The notes under the pieces: generated by a model
Seen by the model: only the letters and a program-made list of their open reading frames with translations
Told to the model about the DNA's origin: nothing
The model's database searches: none
Part shown: positions 27,710 to 34,912 of the stretch, in pieces
How the letters are laid out: each line of letters begins with the position of its first letter
Position numbering within the stretch: the first letter of the stretch is position 1
Assembly (NCBI GenBank): GCA_013368795.1
Contig: JABFXX010000096.1
Span: 1 to 48,903, forward strand
DNA from: Kofleriaceae bacterium
Lineage (GTDB): Bacteria; Myxococcota_A; Polyangia; Haliangiales; Haliangiaceae
Direction of reading: 5' to 3'
DNA: 48,903 nucleotides
Translations under genes and position numbers: made by a program

Positions 27710-27715
27710 ACAGTA
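27710..27715 (-). promoter_or_regulatory. Candidate -10 element of the STAND kinase
   Basis: TACTGT on the minus strand lies 11 bases before the ATG at 27698, the same offset seen for the other kinase (15394) and nitronate monooxygenase (45139). The predicted leader is only a few bases. Confidence 0.33.
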
Positions 27716-27723
27716 ACACGCGG

Positions 27724-27729
27724 TACGAT
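27724..27729 (+). promoter_or_regulatory. Candidate leaderless -10 element of the propeller lipoprotein
   Basis: TACGAT followed by 6 bases and the ATG at 27736. The divergent kinase start is only 37 bases away, so both promoters must interleave. Confidence 0.35.
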
Positions 27730-27735
27730 GATTTC

Positions 27736-30111
27736 ATGCGCAGCGTTGGGTGGCTGGTGATGCTCGCGTGCACCGCCTGTGTGAGCTCGACGTCGGTCGT
27801 CTGCGAGGACGGCTCGACGTGTCCCGGCGGATTTCAGTGCGACGTCGAGCATCATCGTTGCCTCGTGCCCGAGCAGGTCGCCGCGTGCGAAGGCAAGACC
27901 GAGGCACAAGACTGCGTGTTCAACGACGCGCCCGGTGCGTGCCGCGACGGCGCGTGCGAGGCGTTCTTCTGCGGCGACGGTTACGTCACCGGCACCGAGG
28001 CGTGCGACAGCGCGAACCTCGGCATCGACCCAAACACCGGCGAGACCGCCGACTGCATCACCGCCGGCTTCTACGCGGCCGAGGGCCTCGCGTGCACCTC
28101 CGCATGCACGTACGACACGAACGCGTGCACCGGCGGTCGCTGCGGCGACAGCGAGGTCAACGGCCCCGAGCTATGCGACGGTCCGACGAGCAAGACGTGC
28201 GTATCGATCGGCTTCGATGCCGGCTCGGTCACGTGCAACGCGCAGTGCGGGTTTCAGATCCGTGACTGCAGCCGCTTTGGCTGGAACCCCGAGTCGATCA
28301 GCGACGTCGTCGCGTACGCGGTCGCGGGCAGCAGCGCCGACGATCAATGGGCCGTCGGCCGCGGCGGCCGCGCGATGCACTACGAGGGCGCGTTCTGGAA
28401 CTCCGTGCCGACGCCCGTGCAGAACGACCTCGTCGCCGCGTGGTCGATCGCGAAGGACGACGCCTGGGCGATCGGCCAAGGCAAGACGAGTCCCGCGCTC
28501 GCGTCCGTCGTCATCCACTGGGACGGCGCCGCGTGGTCGATCGTCTCGGGCGTGCCCGGCACCGACTACGTCGACGTGTGGGCGGCAGACACCAACAACG
28601 TGTTCATCGCGACGAAGGCACAGGGCATCCAGCACTGGAACGGCACGACGTGGTCGGTGGCCGGCACGTTCACCGGCGGCGAGCCGATCGCGCTCCGAGG
28701 CTCGAGCCCGACGGACCTGTGGGTCGCGACGAAGCCCGGCCCGCTCTATCACTTCGACGGCACGAGCTGGACGCAGCGCTCGCCCACGGGCGTCGAGGTG
28801 CACTTCATCGACGCGAACTCGGCGACCGACGTGTGGATCGTCGGCTACGTCGCGACGAACCTCGGCATCGGCGTGATCGCACACTACGACGGCACGAGCT
28901 GGACGCAGTGGCAGACGCCGCAGGACGCGTACAACAACATCGCGTCGTCGGCGCCCAACGACACGTGGGTCGCCGGCGTCGACGGCATCATGCGGCACTG
29001 GGACGGCGTCGCGTGGTCGCGCTCGACGAACATCGGCGCGAGCCCGACCGGCCTCACCGCGATCTCCGGCTTCATCTCGCTCGGCCCGACCGAGGTCGTC
29101 GGCGTCTCGACGCTCAACCTCGCGTATCGCTATCGCGGTCAGGCGTACGGAACCTACCCGTCACTCGGCATCAATCCGTTCGACGCGCCCGTCAACACCG
29201 CGATGTGGGGACCGTCGGCCAACGATCAGTACGTCACGAACGTGAAAGGCGAGGTCTGGCACTTCGACGGCACGACGTGGACGCTCGCGTTCAAGGTGCC
29301 GCAGGCGATGGGCAACGACGTCGGTGCGAGGTCGATCTGGGGCAGCGCCGCAAACGACGTGTGGGTCGGCGCCGCGAACGGCAGCGTCTATCACTGGGAC
29401 GGCGCGACGTGGACGGGCGAGGTCGCGGCGACGACGAGCATCGAAAAGATCTGGGGCGACGGCAACGGCAACGTGTGGGCGTTCTCGACGATCGTCGCCG
29501 CGCACCGCACGGGGCCGAGCGCGTGGACGACGACGGCGATCGCGGGCAGTCCGCTCTCGGTCTCGGGCACCGCGGCCGACGACATCTACCTCGTCACGCG
29601 CGGCACCTCGAACAAACTCTCGCGCTGGGACGGCACGAGCTGGGCCGAGGTCGCGACCGGCTCGACGTTCCCGCTGCTCGCGGTCGCAGCGGTCGCATCC
29701 GACGACGTTCACGTCACCGCCGAGGACGGCCGGATGTTCCACTGGAACGGCACGACGTGGAACGAGCAGATCGTGCCGGCGCTCGCCGACCTGACGTTCA
29801 TCGCCGAGAACGGTCACGACGATGTTGTCGCGGCGAGCGAGCGCGACCTGTTCCACTTCAACGGGAGCGAGTGGGCGGCAATCCGCCCACCGATCGACTT
29901 CGTTCCGAACACGGACGACTACATCCCGATCGCGGGCATCCAGGTCTCGCCGGGCCGCATCGACATGGTGCTGAAGCGATATCGCATCCGCACGCTGCTC
30001 CGCACGAGGCCGCTCGTGTGCCGGCCGCGCGAGCTGGGCGCCTGCACCGACGGCGTCGACAACGACTGCGACGGCAAGCTCGACTCCCGCGACGACGAAT
30101 GCCAGCAGTGA
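27736..30111 (+). CDS. Large Cys-rich, beta-propeller lipoprotein with C-terminal CxDGxDNDCDG motif
   Basis: A 791-residue surface lipoprotein. The signal ends LACTAC near residue 15. Residues 20-175 hold about 20 cysteines in short disulfide-type modules (CEDGSTCPGGFQCD, CGDGYVTGTEACD, CGDSEVNGPELCD). From about 185 to 750 there are many blade repeats built on an 'Asp-x-W-A/V ... W-D/N-G-x-x-W' unit, for example VVIHWDGAAWSIV and SVYHWDGATWTGE. The last 25 residues carry CTDGVDNDCDGKLDSRDDEC, the MopE-like putative metal-binding motif common in Myxococcota. It is likely outer-membrane or secreted, possibly for adhesion or metal binding. The function is inferred. It is divergent from the STAND kinase. 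Confidence 0.87.
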   Translation: MRSVGWLVMLACTACVSSTSVVCEDGSTCPGGFQCDVEHHRCLVPEQVAACEGKTEAQDCVFNDAPGACRDGACEAFFCGDGYVTGTEACDSANLGIDPNTGETADCITAGFYAAEGLACTSACTYDTNACTGGRCGDSEVNGPELCDGPTSKTCVSIGFDAGSVTCNAQCGFQIRDCSRFGWNPESISDVVAYAVAGSSADDQWAVGRGGRAMHYEGAFWNSVPTPVQNDLVAAWSIAKDDAWAIGQGKTSPALASVVIHWDGAAWSIVSGVPGTDYVDVWAADTNNVFIATKAQGIQHWNGTTWSVAGTFTGGEPIALRGSSPTDLWVATKPGPLYHFDGTSWTQRSPTGVEVHFIDANSATDVWIVGYVATNLGIGVIAHYDGTSWTQWQTPQDAYNNIASSAPNDTWVAGVDGIMRHWDGVAWSRSTNIGASPTGLTAISGFISLGPTEVVGVSTLNLAYRYRGQAYGTYPSLGINPFDAPVNTAMWGPSANDQYVTNVKGEVWHFDGTTWTLAFKVPQAMGNDVGARSIWGSAANDVWVGAANGSVYHWDGATWTGEVAATTSIEKIWGDGNGNVWAFSTIVAAHRTGPSAWTTTAIAGSPLSVSGTAADDIYLVTRGTSNKLSRWDGTSWAEVATGSTFPLLAVAAVASDDVHVTAEDGRMFHWNGTTWNEQIVPALADLTFIAENGHDDVVAASERDLFHFNGSEWAAIRPPIDFVPNTDDYIPIAGIQVSPGRIDMVLKRYRIRTLLRTRPLVCRPRELGACTDGVDNDCDGKLDSRDDECQQ

Positions 30112-30125
30112 GCGCGCGACGCGTG

Positions 30126-30188
30126 CGCGTGAAAATCGCTCGACGCAAGGAATGCGCGAAATCCCGCCTCGGTACGTTGTTTCACGCG
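30126..30188. repeat. Widely spaced 9-bp inverted repeat
   Basis: CGCGTGAAA (30126-30134) and its exact complement TTTCACGCG (30180-30188) flank 45 bases in the gap between the lipoprotein stop and a 66-residue gene. It is more consistent with two half-sites than with a terminator. Nothing else is recognised in this gap. Confidence 0.25.
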
Positions 30189-30215
30189 GCGCGATCCATG
30201 CAGTGACGGTCCGTC

Positions 30216-30416
30216 ATGCAGACACCCGGGCTCCTTCGCGACCAGCTCGAGGCTCGCTTTCTCGGACTCATGTTCCGCTACCGCCAGACGCTCGATCGCC
30301 TCGAAGACGGATCGGCCGCGAACGATCAACGGGTCGCCGACATGATGAGCGAGAGCGACGCTCGCGAGCTCGAGCGCGTCATCGCCGCGCTGTACCGGCT
30401 GGACGATCAGGCCTGA
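30216..30416 (+). CDS. Small hypothetical protein (66 aa), helical
   Basis: A 66-codon frame with no cysteine and a high content of Arg, Asp, Glu, Leu and Ala. It is predicted by eye as two amphipathic helices (LLRDQLEARFLGLMFRYRQ and ESDARELERVIAALYRL) joined by a polar turn. No family is recognised. There is no convincing Shine-Dalgarno sequence and no TANNNT hexamer at the usual offset. It overlaps the convergent FHA regulator by 38 bases. The residue pattern is protein-like and unlike the Arg/Ser-rich antisense frames of this genome, so I keep it with low-to-moderate confidence. A role next to the regulator is speculative. Confidence 0.45.
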   Translation: MQTPGLLRDQLEARFLGLMFRYRQTLDRLEDGSAANDQRVADMMSESDARELERVIAALYRLDDQA

Positions 30417-31272
30417 CGCGAAGCCGGTAGCCGCGCCCCGGCCGCGACTCGATCATCTCGCCGAGCTCGGACTTCGAGAGCAGGCGACGAACGCGGCGCA
30501 CGAGCTGCCGGACGTTGTTCTCGTTTGCATCCGACGATTCGAACGACAGCTTGCCGAGCAGCTCGTCGACGCTGACAAAGCCGCACGTCTCCGCTGGTTC
30601 GTCCGCCTCCGCGCGCATGCGCTCGACGAGCAGCGCGAGCAGCTCGAGCTGCGCGAGCGTGACCTGGACCTGGACTCCATCGAACGACACGACGCCACCG
30701 CCGCCGCCCGCGGGCTGGTGAACCTCGACGACGACATCGCGAAGCGGGGGCGGAATGAAGTCGAGCGTCGCGCGAAACGCCTCGCTCTCCGACGGTGCAC
30801 GAATGATCGTCGTGCCGATATCGCCCGCGACCTCCGCGATGCTGATGCCGGTGATATCGGCGAAGAAGTAGAACCCGATCGCTCCGAACCGCACGCGCGC
30901 GCCATCATGCAGCGCGACCGTCTCGATGGCCTTCTCGTCGACGAACGTGCCGTTCGCCGAGCCGAGATCGCGGAGGATCCACGCGCCGTCCTCGTGCCAG
31001 ATCGAGGCCTGGCGGCGCGAGACCGTGCTGCTGAGCAGGAGCAGCGTCGGCCCTTGGACGGTCCTGCCGACGTGCGTCGCGAGGTCGAGCGCGTGGGTTC
31101 GCCCCCACTGATCGAAGAGCACTGCCTCCGTCGGGCGCTCGATCTGGGGGACGATCTGTTCGGGCGCGACCGGCTCGCTGCCGATCAGGCCCATTCGACA
31201 AGTCTCGCAGAGCGCGCCGGCGACCAGTGGATTGCGGCGGCAAACCGCGCATGTCTCCGACGCTGTCCTCAC
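30379..31272 (-). CDS. Zinc-ribbon / FHA / winged-helix transcription regulator
   Basis: A 297-residue regulator in three parts. A zinc-ribbon-like N-terminus has C8-x2-C11 and C22-x2-C25. An FHA domain at about 67-137 has GR (69-70), SSTVSRRQASI (the phosphothreonine-binding Ser/Arg region, with Gln where His is usual) and DLGSANGTFV. A C-terminal OmpR-type winged helix at about 195-288 has TLAQLELLALL, the NNVRQLVRRVRRLL recognition helix and the RPGRGYRL wing. It should read Thr phosphorylation made by Ser/Thr kinases and bind DNA. The start is uncertain: a TTG at 31293 is the alternative, with TATCAT further upstream. It sits beside the paralogous small protein and PAP2 genes. Confidence 0.8.
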   Translation of the reverse strand: MRTASETCAVCRRNPLVAGALCETCRMGLIGSEPVAPEQIVPQIERPTEAVLFDQWGRTHALDLATHVGRTVQGPTLLLLSSTVSRRQASIWHEDGAWILRDLGSANGTFVDEKAIETVALHDGARVRFGAIGFYFFADITGISIAEVAGDIGTTIIRAPSESEAFRATLDFIPPPLRDVVVEVHQPAGGGGGVVSFDGVQVQVTLAQLELLALLVERMRAEADEPAETCGFVSVDELLGKLSFESSDANENNVRQLVRRVRRLLSKSELGEMIESRPGRGYRLRVRPDRPAGTARR

Positions 31273-31345
31273 GGGCAGTAGCGAATCGACCAAGCCCGCG
31301 CCGAAAATGATAGGGCTGGAGCGTGATCGACGGGGTAGCTGGAGC

Positions 31346-31720
31346 TCAAACGATCGACAGCCATTGACGGACGCGCGGGATCGCGGCTGGCACGTTCGAT
31401 CGAACCTCCGGCACGCTGCGCTGGAACTGGATCGCGTAGCGCCGCTCGAGTGCGCCGAGCAGCCGGCCGATCTCGCTCGGGTCCGTCGCCTCGTGAACGA
31501 GCTCGTGGTCGTCGCGGCGCAGCTCGACGTCATCGCCCGCGAACGAGATCGTCGAGTGCTTCTCGGAGTGCGTGAACGAGAGGCCCCAGCGATGGGCGTC
31601 GACGCGCACGGATAAGCGCGTGCCCGCTTCCGCCTCGAGCTGGAACTCCACCCACCAGTGACGAAACCGCGAGACATCGACTCCGCAGTCCGTCAGCCAC
31701 GCTTGAAACGCATTGCCCAT
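31346..31720 (-). CDS. Uncharacterised protein, paralogue of the 34.3-34.8 kb gene
   Basis: A 124-residue soluble protein that I do not recognise from any named family. It is clearly related to the protein encoded at 34344-34808. Shared blocks are HWWVEF / HWYVEV, TRLSVRVDAHRWGLSF / TRFRLEVFSEEWGVYF, SEIGRLLGALE / KNVGRLVRAIE and VRSNVP near the end. The pattern is an alpha-beta fold with a central sheet and a C-terminal helix. The frame is open well upstream, but the Arg/Ser-rich extension is not protein-like, so I start at the ATG at 31720. It lies 73 bases upstream of the FHA regulator on the same strand and may be co-transcribed with it. Confidence 0.68.
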   Translation of the reverse strand: MGNAFQAWLTDCGVDVSRFRHWWVEFQLEAEAGTRLSVRVDAHRWGLSFTHSEKHSTISFAGDDVELRRDDHELVHEATDPSEIGRLLGALERRYAIQFQRSVPEVRSNVPAAIPRVRQWLSIV

Positions 31721-31778
31721 CACCCACGAGGACGGCCGCACTGGGTCGGTGTTCAGCGAAAGTAGCAACCCGCTGATT

Positions 31779-31863
31779 TTTCGGGCAATCCGGCCGCTTC
31801 TCGAGCGCGGAAACGTGCGAGCGACTCGGACCTGAGCGCAGACGTTGCGCCCATTCCGGGCAA
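31779..31863. promoter_or_regulatory. Two copies of the TTYCGRGCAA element in a divergent intergenic region
   Basis: TTTCGGGCAA (31779-31788) and TTCCGGGCAA (31854-31863) lie 75 bases apart in the 200-bp region between the paralogue gene (start 31720, minus) and the PAP2 gene (start 31922, plus). A third copy, TTCCGAGCAA (33498-33507), lies upstream of the operon carrying the other paralogue. I propose a shared operator. Separately, TAGACC lies 6 bases before the PAP2 ATG. Nothing else is recognised in this gap. Confidence 0.35.
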
Positions 31864-31921
31864 CCTTTTTTCGCCTGCCCGATTGGCGTGCGTTCACCTG
31901 CACAGACGCTAGACCCGGCCG

Positions 31922-32764
31922 ATGTTTCTCAACTGTCCGGGTGGCGGACGAGTTGCGCGGGCGATCTTGATCGTCGTTTGCGCGACGTCAACCGTAACCT
32001 CAACGACTGCCTTTGCCGACAACGTGTCGGTCAAGAAGAGCAACGACTCGATCAAGCTCTCGAAGCGGCGGATGCAGCACCTCGGGCTCACGATCGGTGC
32101 AGGCGCGCTGCTCGTCGCGAGCAGCACCGTGATGAAGCCGCTCCTGTCGCCGACGCAGTGCCGGTGGTGCAGCACGAACTCGTTCGACGACTCGATTCGC
32201 AGCTCGCTCGTGTGGAAGAACACCGACCGTGCGAACATGTTCAGCGACGTGGCCGCACACGCGCTCGTGCCCGCGGCATCGGTTGGCCTCGTCGCGCTCG
32301 GCTCGATCACCTCCGGCGGGTTCGGCAACCTGTTCGACGACATGCTGCCGATCGGCGAGACGATCGCGCTCAGCCAGCTCGCGGTCCAGGGCTTCAAGTT
32401 CGGGTTCGGTCGCGAGCGGCCGTACATGCACTACACCGGCGAGTCGAAGAGCTCCGACGACATGATGTCGTTCGTCTCGGGACACGCCGCGCTCGCGTTC
32501 GGTCTCGTCACGAGCGCGGGCACGGTCGCCAGCATGCGCGGCTACAAGGTCGCGCCGTACATCTGGGGCATCGGGCTGCCGCTCGCCGCGACCACCGCGT
32601 ACCTGCGCATCGCCGCCGACAAGCACTACACGACGGACGTGATCGCCGGCAGCCTGATCGGCGCGACCGCGGGCCTTCTGATCCCGCGGCTGACGCTGAC
32701 GAAGAAGCTGCCGTTCGAGGTCAGCCCGACCGGCAGCGGCCTCTCGATCAGCGGCGTGTGGTGA
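31922..32764 (+). CDS. PAP2-family phosphatase, exported or membrane-bound
   Basis: A 280-residue protein with an N-terminal hydrophobic signal (ARAILIVVCATSTVTSTTAFA) and several further hydrophobic segments. The three PAP2 phosphatase motifs are present: KFGFGRERP (K-x6-RP), SFVSGHAA (SGH), and LRIAADKHYTTD (R-x5-H-x3-D). All catalytic His, Arg and Asp residues are kept. Family members dephosphorylate lipid phosphates or undecaprenyl pyrophosphate outside the cytoplasmic membrane. CRWC near residue 80 may form a disulfide. It is divergent from the small paralogue gene across the repeat-bearing region. No direct functional partner is adjacent. Confidence 0.88.
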   Translation: MFLNCPGGGRVARAILIVVCATSTVTSTTAFADNVSVKKSNDSIKLSKRRMQHLGLTIGAGALLVASSTVMKPLLSPTQCRWCSTNSFDDSIRSSLVWKNTDRANMFSDVAAHALVPAASVGLVALGSITSGGFGNLFDDMLPIGETIALSQLAVQGFKFGFGRERPYMHYTGESKSSDDMMSFVSGHAALAFGLVTSAGTVASMRGYKVAPYIWGIGLPLAATTAYLRIAADKHYTTDVIAGSLIGATAGLLIPRLTLTKKLPFEVSPTGSGLSISGVW

Positions 32765-32828
32765 CGTAACCCGCCGGTTCGCGTACCTGAATCGACGTTT
32801 TCGGTATCTGCCGGGCCGTTTCCCTGCG

Positions 32829-33374
32829 ATGGTCGGGGGCATGAAGTCGCTCGTAGAGCAGCTCGCCAACTACGCCGAGTACCACCGCGACAAGCGCAAC
32901 ATCGCCACGCACTTCGTCGGGATCCCGATGATCGTCGTTGGCACGCAGGCGCTGCTCGCGCGCGCCGGCATCGGCCCGTTCAACCTCGCGACCGCCGCGA
33001 CTGCCGCCGCGACCACGTACTACACGAAGCTCGACAAGACGTACGGGCGCGTGATGGGCACGGTGCTGGGTGCGACCTGCGCGGTGGGCACCGCGATCGC
33101 GGCGATGCCGCTGCCGATCTGGGCCGCGACGTCGGGCACGCTGTTCATCGGCGGCTGGGCCATCCAGTTCCTCGGCCACAAGTTCGAGGGCAAGAAGCCC
33201 GCGTTCCTCGACGACCTGATCGGCCTGCTGATCGGCCCGCTGTTCATCGCCGCCGAGACCGCGTTCGCGCTCGGCCTGTCGAGCGAGCTGAAGGAACAGA
33301 TCGAGCGCGTTGCCGGCCCGACCCACTGGGGCCGCCGCGAGCCGACCGAAGCCGAGCTCGCCGCTGTCGCCTGA
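32829..33374 (+). CDS. Mpo1/DUF962-like membrane protein
   Basis: A 181-residue membrane protein of the Mpo1 (YGL010w, DUF962) family. The opening YAEYHRDKRNIATHFVGIP and the later GWAIQFLGHKFEGKKPAFLDDL carry the family's conserved His residues, between four hydrophobic segments. Yeast Mpo1 is an Fe(II)-dependent dioxygenase acting on 2-hydroxy fatty acids from sphingolipids. Bacterial members are untested, so fatty-acid alpha-oxidation is inferred. An in-frame ATG at 32841 is an equally good start, and no clear Shine-Dalgarno sequence separates them. It follows the PAP2 gene by 64 bases on the same strand, and both could act on lipids. Confidence 0.8.
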   Translation: MVGGMKSLVEQLANYAEYHRDKRNIATHFVGIPMIVVGTQALLARAGIGPFNLATAATAAATTYYTKLDKTYGRVMGTVLGATCAVGTAIAAMPLPIWAATSGTLFIGGWAIQFLGHKFEGKKPAFLDDLIGLLIGPLFIAAETAFALGLSSELKEQIERVAGPTHWGRREPTEAELAAVA

Positions 33375-33496
33375 GGTCACGGGCCCTACACATCGGGCCA
33401 CGTGCGAGCGCCGTGGCGACGCCGCTGAACCGAACTAGCGCGCTGACGACGCGCTGTGCGCGCAAAACGGTCTCAGCGTGGCCGCGCCGCACGGCC

Positions 33497-33562
33497 TTTC
33501 CGAGCAAATTCGGAAAAACCTACGCCGGGTGTTTTGCATAACCGTTGCACTGGCGGTTGCGA
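33497..33562 (+). promoter_or_regulatory. Regulatory region upstream of the heme-oxygenase-like operon
   Basis: An inverted repeat TTTCCGA / TCGGAAA with a 6-base spacer (33497-33516) overlaps the third TTYCGRGCAA element and runs into TCGGAAAAACC (33510-33520). Three TTGC direct repeats follow, beginning at 33534, 33545 and 33557 (11 and 12 bp apart, one helical turn), just before the ATG at 33572. This looks like binding sites for a cooperatively acting regulator. The rest of the 197-bp gap (33375-33496) shows nothing I recognise. Confidence 0.35.
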
Positions 33563-33571
33563 CCACACCCC

Positions 33572-34171
33572 ATGACGTCTTGGATGCTCGCTCGCCTCAA
33601 GCGAGAGACACAGTCACACCAGCTCGGCGCCGACGAAGATCGTCTGGCTCCACTTCGCACCACCACCACACCTCCGCTCTACAAGTCGTACCTCGCCCGG
33701 GTCTTCGGCTTCGAGGCGCCGGTCGAGTCCGCGTTCCTGGCGACGCCCGGGTTCGGCACGCTGCTCGAGCTGCCGTGGCGATCGCAGATGCGGCTCCTGC
33801 GCGCGGACCTCACCGCGCTCGGCGTGATCGATCCATCGGCGCTACCGACGTGTCCGATCTCGCGGTTCTCGTCGGAGATCGAGGCGTTCGGCTGGCTCTA
33901 CGTGGTCGAGCACAGTGCGGTCGGTCACGCGCAGCTCCGCCGCCACTTCGAGCGCTGGATCCCGGCGCAGCTCGCGCTGGCGGGCTCGTATCTGCTCGGC
34001 GGCGAACGCGGGATCGGCGACCGGCTGCGCGAGCTCGGCGCCGCGCTCGATGGCTATGCAAAGGACCCGGCCATCGCGACGAAGATCGTCGCCGCCGCGC
34101 AGGCCGGCTTCCGCGTCCAGCGCCAGTGGTTCCGCCTGAGCGCACCTCCTCGCCTGAGGGCGGCACGCTGA
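33572..34171 (+). CDS. Heme-oxygenase-fold protein (divergent), paralogue 1
   Basis: A 199-residue helical protein related to biliverdin-producing heme oxygenases. LKRETQSHQLGADEDR near the start matches the proximal-helix pattern T-x3-H-x3-(D/E), with His16 as candidate heme ligand. YKSYLARVFGFEAPVESAF and the helix FGWLYVVEHSAVGHAQLRRHF (108-128) match the family layout. In the canonical enzyme the last helix reads LYVLEGSTLGG. Here the distal-pocket glycines are partly replaced by His, so catalysis is doubtful and it may be a heme or ligand sensor. The stop overlaps the next ATG (ATGA). Start 33572 is the first Met, and another is at 33584. Confidence 0.7.
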   Translation: MTSWMLARLKRETQSHQLGADEDRLAPLRTTTTPPLYKSYLARVFGFEAPVESAFLATPGFGTLLELPWRSQMRLLRADLTALGVIDPSALPTCPISRFSSEIEAFGWLYVVEHSAVGHAQLRRHFERWIPAQLALAGSYLLGGERGIGDRLRELGAALDGYAKDPAIATKIVAAAQAGFRVQRQWFRLSAPPRLRAAR

Positions 34172-34347
34172 TGATGGACGACGGCTACCGCGATGACGAG
34201 CTGCTCGCGTCGATCTGCCCGCGCCGCGCGCTGCTCATGCTCTCTCACGCGGTTCGCACGCAGCGTCTCCGCGCGGCTGCAACCCAGGTCGCTCCGATGT
34301 CGTTCGCGTTTCGCGTGCTGCGCACCGACGAGCCAGGAGCGCCATGA
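34171..34347 (+). CDS. Small hypothetical protein (58 aa), middle gene of a coupled operon
   Basis: A 58-codon frame whose ATG overlaps the stop of the heme-oxygenase-like gene (ATGA) and whose stop overlaps the next gene's ATG in the same way. A second ATG follows immediately at 34174. The sequence begins acidic (MDDGYRDDELL), has a single Cys, then a hydrophobic stretch ALLMLSHAV and a basic helix. No family is recognised, and I see no similarity to other small proteins in the window. Double ATGA overlap is strong evidence for coupled translation. The alternative is that it is only a spacer between two real genes that happen to be coupled. Confidence 0.45.
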   Translation: MMDDGYRDDELLASICPRRALLMLSHAVRTQRLRAAATQVAPMSFAFRVLRTDEPGAP

Positions 34348-34808
34348 TGCGCGAGCGACGATTGTCGCCATACGAGCTGCTCGGTGGAACGAGCACGACG
34401 ACTGCGGGCAAGCTCGCCGCGCGCGCCTGGCTCGACAGCCTCGCGCTCACGCCGCCGACGCACTGGTACGTCGAGGTCATGATGAGCACCGGCGCGGCGT
34501 TGCCGACGCTCGCGTTCGATCGCGACAGCGAGACCCGGTTCAGGCTCGAGGTGTTCTCCGAGGAGTGGGGCGTCTACTTCTGCCACCGCGGCGCCGTGTC
34601 CTGGATCCGCGTCACGGACCTACCGTTCGTACATGGCCGCGATGATTTCGGGCTCGCGCCGATCATGCCGCCGCTCAAGAACGTCGGCCGCCTCGTGCGC
34701 GCGATCGAGACGGTTCACGGACTCTGCTTCGATCGAGATCGCGCGCTCGTCCGCAGCAACGTGCCGCACATCGAGTCAACGCTCGCACCCTGGATCAGGG
34801 CGCTCTGA
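34344..34808 (+). CDS. Uncharacterised protein, paralogue of the 31.3-31.7 kb gene
   Basis: A 154-residue soluble protein, the longer of two related proteins in this island. It shares with the 31346-31720 product the blocks HWYVEV, ETRFRLEVFSEEWGVYF, NVGRLVRAIE and VRSNVPHIE. It has about 20 extra N-terminal residues and an extra loop near 96-110. No named family is recognised. The fold looks alpha-beta with a central antiparallel sheet. The ATG overlaps the stop of the 58-residue gene by four bases, so it is third in a translationally coupled operon with the heme-oxygenase-like protein. A direct physical partnership with that protein is the simplest reading. Confidence 0.72.
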   Translation: MMRERRLSPYELLGGTSTTTAGKLAARAWLDSLALTPPTHWYVEVMMSTGAALPTLAFDRDSETRFRLEVFSEEWGVYFCHRGAVSWIRVTDLPFVHGRDDFGLAPIMPPLKNVGRLVRAIETVHGLCFDRDRALVRSNVPHIESTLAPWIRAL

Positions 34809-34839
34809 TCTAGCTATGATCTGGACCTTCGACCGATCG

Positions 34840-34870
34840 TCGGAAAATCCATTGCATCGATCGCTTGCGT
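34840..34870 (+). promoter_or_regulatory. Elements upstream of the LysR gene shared with the heme-oxygenase-like operon
   Basis: TCGGAAAATCC (34840-34850) differs by one base from TCGGAAAAACC at 33510-33520. It is followed by TTGCAT (34852) and TTGCGT (34865), the same TTGC units found upstream of 33572. This suggests that one regulator, possibly this LysR protein, acts at both promoters. Confidence 0.3.
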
Positions 34871-34912
34871 ACAGCGGTCGCGCTCGATCAACGTTGGGTG
34901 CTCCGCGGCCCG

